From contig CAJXUN010000034.1 of NCBI GenBank assembly GCA_913061475.1, positions 1 to 46,380 on the forward strand: a stretch of DNA of 46,380 nt. Direction: 5' to 3'. Under the pieces are notes generated by a model. The model ran no database searches and was not told where the DNA came from. It was given only the letters and a program-made list of their open reading frames with translations. This document shows positions 45,305 to 46,380 of the stretch, piece after piece. The position numbers were made by a program, and so were the translations under genes. Origin of the DNA: an uncultured Colwellia sp. Its GTDB lineage: Bacteria > Pseudomonadota > Gammaproteobacteria > Enterobacterales > Alteromonadaceae. Within the stretch, counting starts at the first letter, position 1, and each line of letters begins with the position of its first letter.

Positions 45305-45401
45305 AACTAACGCACTGTTAACAGGCAAAAAATAGTTGGCTAAAATAAGCGACGAAAGAGCAAATAGCCAACTGTTATTTGTCCTGCTTGAATGGCTTAT
45401 A
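45305..45401 (-). other. attC-like site of the secreted-protein cassette
   Basis: About 97 nt. The left box AACTAAC (45305-45311) matches RYYYAAC at six of seven. The arms around the centre, ATAGTTGGCT and AGCCAACTGTTAT, pair over 13-15 bp. The right box (GCTTATA) is degenerate. The sequence between the arms is AAAATAAGCGACGAAAGAGCAAAT. Confidence 0.7.
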
Positions 45402-45411
45402 TGTGTATTAC

Positions 45412-45852
45412 TCAGTGTAATTTTAATTTTTGATCAATATCATTTATATCTAAAGTAAAATAAGAAATATAAACTTCTTTATCAAAATACATACGATAAT
45501 AGAAAGTATTACCTTCAATTTTAAAGCTAGATTTAGGTGATTTTAACTCGTTAAAAAACTCATTATGCTTAATAACTAGACCTAACTCTTCTATTTTACT
45601 TTTCTCATTATCTGATATGTAATCCGACACTTTTCCAACAGTAACAACCTCTAATGTTCCATTTTTAGATGGCCTAATAAAACTTCCTGAACGATATACG
45701 ATAGTATTAGCTTTTGTGCTTAATGACGCTAAAACTTCTAATTTATATTTGAGAGGAAGCTTTATATTTTGATTAAAAATCTCAATATTATTACCCATCG
45801 CTTCAAACGATAGAACAGAAATAAACACTATAAAAGTTAAAATTTTTACCAT
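45412..45852 (-). CDS. hypothetical secreted protein (cassette gene)
   Basis: Protein of 146 residues with a signal peptide of about 20 residues (MVKILTFIVFISVLSFEAMG) and no recognisable domain. The frame extends upstream to 45888 but that extension lies inside the attC, so the ATG at 45852 is chosen; no strong ribosome site is seen. Next to it lies the attC-like site at 45305-45401. Unknown function; probably periplasmic. Confidence 0.65.
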   Translation of the reverse strand: MVKILTFIVFISVLSFEAMGNNIEIFNQNIKLPLKYKLEVLASLSTKANTIVYRSGSFIRPSKNGTLEVVTVGKVSDYISDNEKSKIEELGLVIKHNEFFNELKSPKSSFKIEGNTFYYRMYFDKEVYISYFTLDINDIDQKLKLH

Positions 45853-45864
45853 AAGTAGGTTTAC

Positions 45865-45962
45865 GCATAACGCCCTAATAATGGGCAAAAAATTGTTGGC
45901 TAAAATGTTGAGGAACGAAAACAGCCAACTGTTTTTTGTCCTTATTAATTAGCTTGTTAGGG
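45865..45962 (-). other. attC site of the cassette holding the 116-residue protein
   Basis: The best site of the array, 98 nt. Boxes GCATAAC (45865-45871) and GTTAGGG (45956-45962); arms GTTGGCT and AGCCAAC at the centre and a longer AT-rich stem with GTCC/GGGC on each side. The TAA of the gene follows the GTTAGGG box directly. Confidence 0.8.
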
Positions 45963-46313
45963 TTACTTTTCATCAAAGCCTCTGAAGACTACTTCAATGA
46001 AAGAACCGATCTCGTTGAAACCAACAAACCAATGCTTAAATTCTTCTTCTTTTGTAATTTCACCGCATTTGATTAAGCTTGCGATAAGCTCAGAGTTCTT
46101 GACTTCATAGACACAATCATCGCTTAAAGTTGAAACAGTGTTTTCATCGCTACTCACCATTTTGAAGTGAGGTACATCAAAAAATTTAAGAGTGACGTTT
46201 TCGTTGCTCCAATTCTTATAGCTAATACTTAAATCAAATTTATTCCATTCAACCTTTGGATTATCTTCACAATCAGCAGTAGATGATTTTAGATTGATAG
46301 ATGCGACTTCCAT
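45963..46313 (-). CDS. hypothetical protein (cassette gene)
   Basis: I do not recognise this 116-residue protein. It has no signal peptide and no membrane helix. Acidic, with three cysteines (in TADCED, SDDCVY and IKCGEI) that may form disulfides or bind metal. The stop codon adjoins the attC at 45865-45962, and the ATG lies 10 bp from the next attC fragment. Typical of an integron cassette gene of unknown role. Confidence 0.6.
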   Translation of the reverse strand: MEVASINLKSSTADCEDNPKVEWNKFDLSISYKNWSNENVTLKFFDVPHFKMVSSDENTVSTLSDDCVYEVKNSELIASLIKCGEITKEEEFKHWFVGFNEIGSFIEVVFRGFDEK

Positions 46314-46323
46314 ATCTCGGTAA

Positions 46324-46380
46324 CCCTAACGCCTCATTAAGAGGAAATTTATAGCTGGCTAAAATGTTGAACGCAGTGAA
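46324..46380 (-). other. attC fragment at the window edge
   Basis: Box CCCTAAC (46324-46330) followed by the VCR-like arm GCCTCATTAAGAGG and the AGCTGGCT arm. The site continues past the end of the window, where its other half and the next cassette should be found. Confidence 0.65.

Larger units (their letters stand above)
44018..46380 (-). mobile_element. distal end of a chromosomal integron cassette array
   Basis: Four minus-strand genes of unrelated type, each ending at or just before an attC-like site, separated by imperfect palindromes with the shared core AACTGTTATTTGTCC (plus strand) and VCR-like arms. Orientation of the genes puts the integrase and attI beyond the right edge, so this is the tail of the array. 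The sequence is AT-rich compared with the left. Two GTTAGAT boxes (44018-44024, 44074-44080) mark the left end. Called from sequence pattern; no integrase is in the window. Confidence 0.8.

Noticed and set aside
45853-45888. Upstream extension of the secreted cassette protein
   Set aside because: The extension reads through the attC site; the ATG at 45852 gives a clean signal peptide.

Overview
The window is a low-GC stretch of a gammaproteobacterial chromosome. Gene content (tamA/tamB, rimK, zntB, several MscS paralogues, many c-di-GMP proteins) and the marine-type chromosomal integron at the right end suggest an Alteromonadales marine bacterium of the Colwellia/Thalassotalea kind. That assignment is inference from gene content and protein style, not from a marker gene. 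No rRNA, tRNA, CRISPR array or prophage was seen.

Layout. (1) 126-11773, minus strand: a purine catabolic block. xdhA-xdhB-xdhC, allB, uraD, uraH, allA, guaD and puuD form a compact set read right to left, with allE just upstream. Together they take guanine through xanthine, urate, 5-hydroxyisourate, OHCU and allantoin to the ureidoglycine/ureidoglycolate steps. Urate is oxidised by the membrane cytochrome c type enzyme PuuD; no soluble urate oxidase and no allantoate amidohydrolase lies in the window. (2) 12065-15367: glutathione-dependent formaldehyde detoxification (fghA, frmA) with a divergent LysR regulator and a candidate operator between. (3) 15467-19795: a second LysR gene divergent from a rimK operon (rimK, AstE-like deacylase, RimB-like protease, MscS channel). 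(4) 19929-21462: a second MscS protein and an MlaC-like periplasmic protein. (5) 22082-26077: CHASE histidine kinase, single-domain response regulator and a REC-GGDEF-EAL protein. (6) 26245-30505: four overlapping genes encoding a secreted cupredoxin, a membrane GGDEF-EAL protein, a DUF3034 protein and a truncated haemoglobin lipoprotein. This is the best candidate for an undescribed system. (7) 30642-33904: DUF432 plus a third MscS gene, a tandem universal stress protein and an orphan membrane protein. (8) 33977-39468: tamA-tamB, overlapping by 4 bp. (9) 39914-43837: zntB, and divergently mgtE with a CNNM/CorC-like gene, a divalent cation cluster; mgtE has a long structured leader. (10) about 44018-46380: the distal end of a chromosomal integron cassette array on the minus strand, with four cassette genes (DUF2059, P-loop kinase, two unknown) separated by attC-like sites. 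The integrase should lie beyond the right edge.

The recurring theme outside housekeeping genes is envelope sensing: three MscS channels, two c-di-GMP enzymes, a histidine kinase system, TamAB and MlaC. Functions are read from protein sequence by eye; no database search was run.
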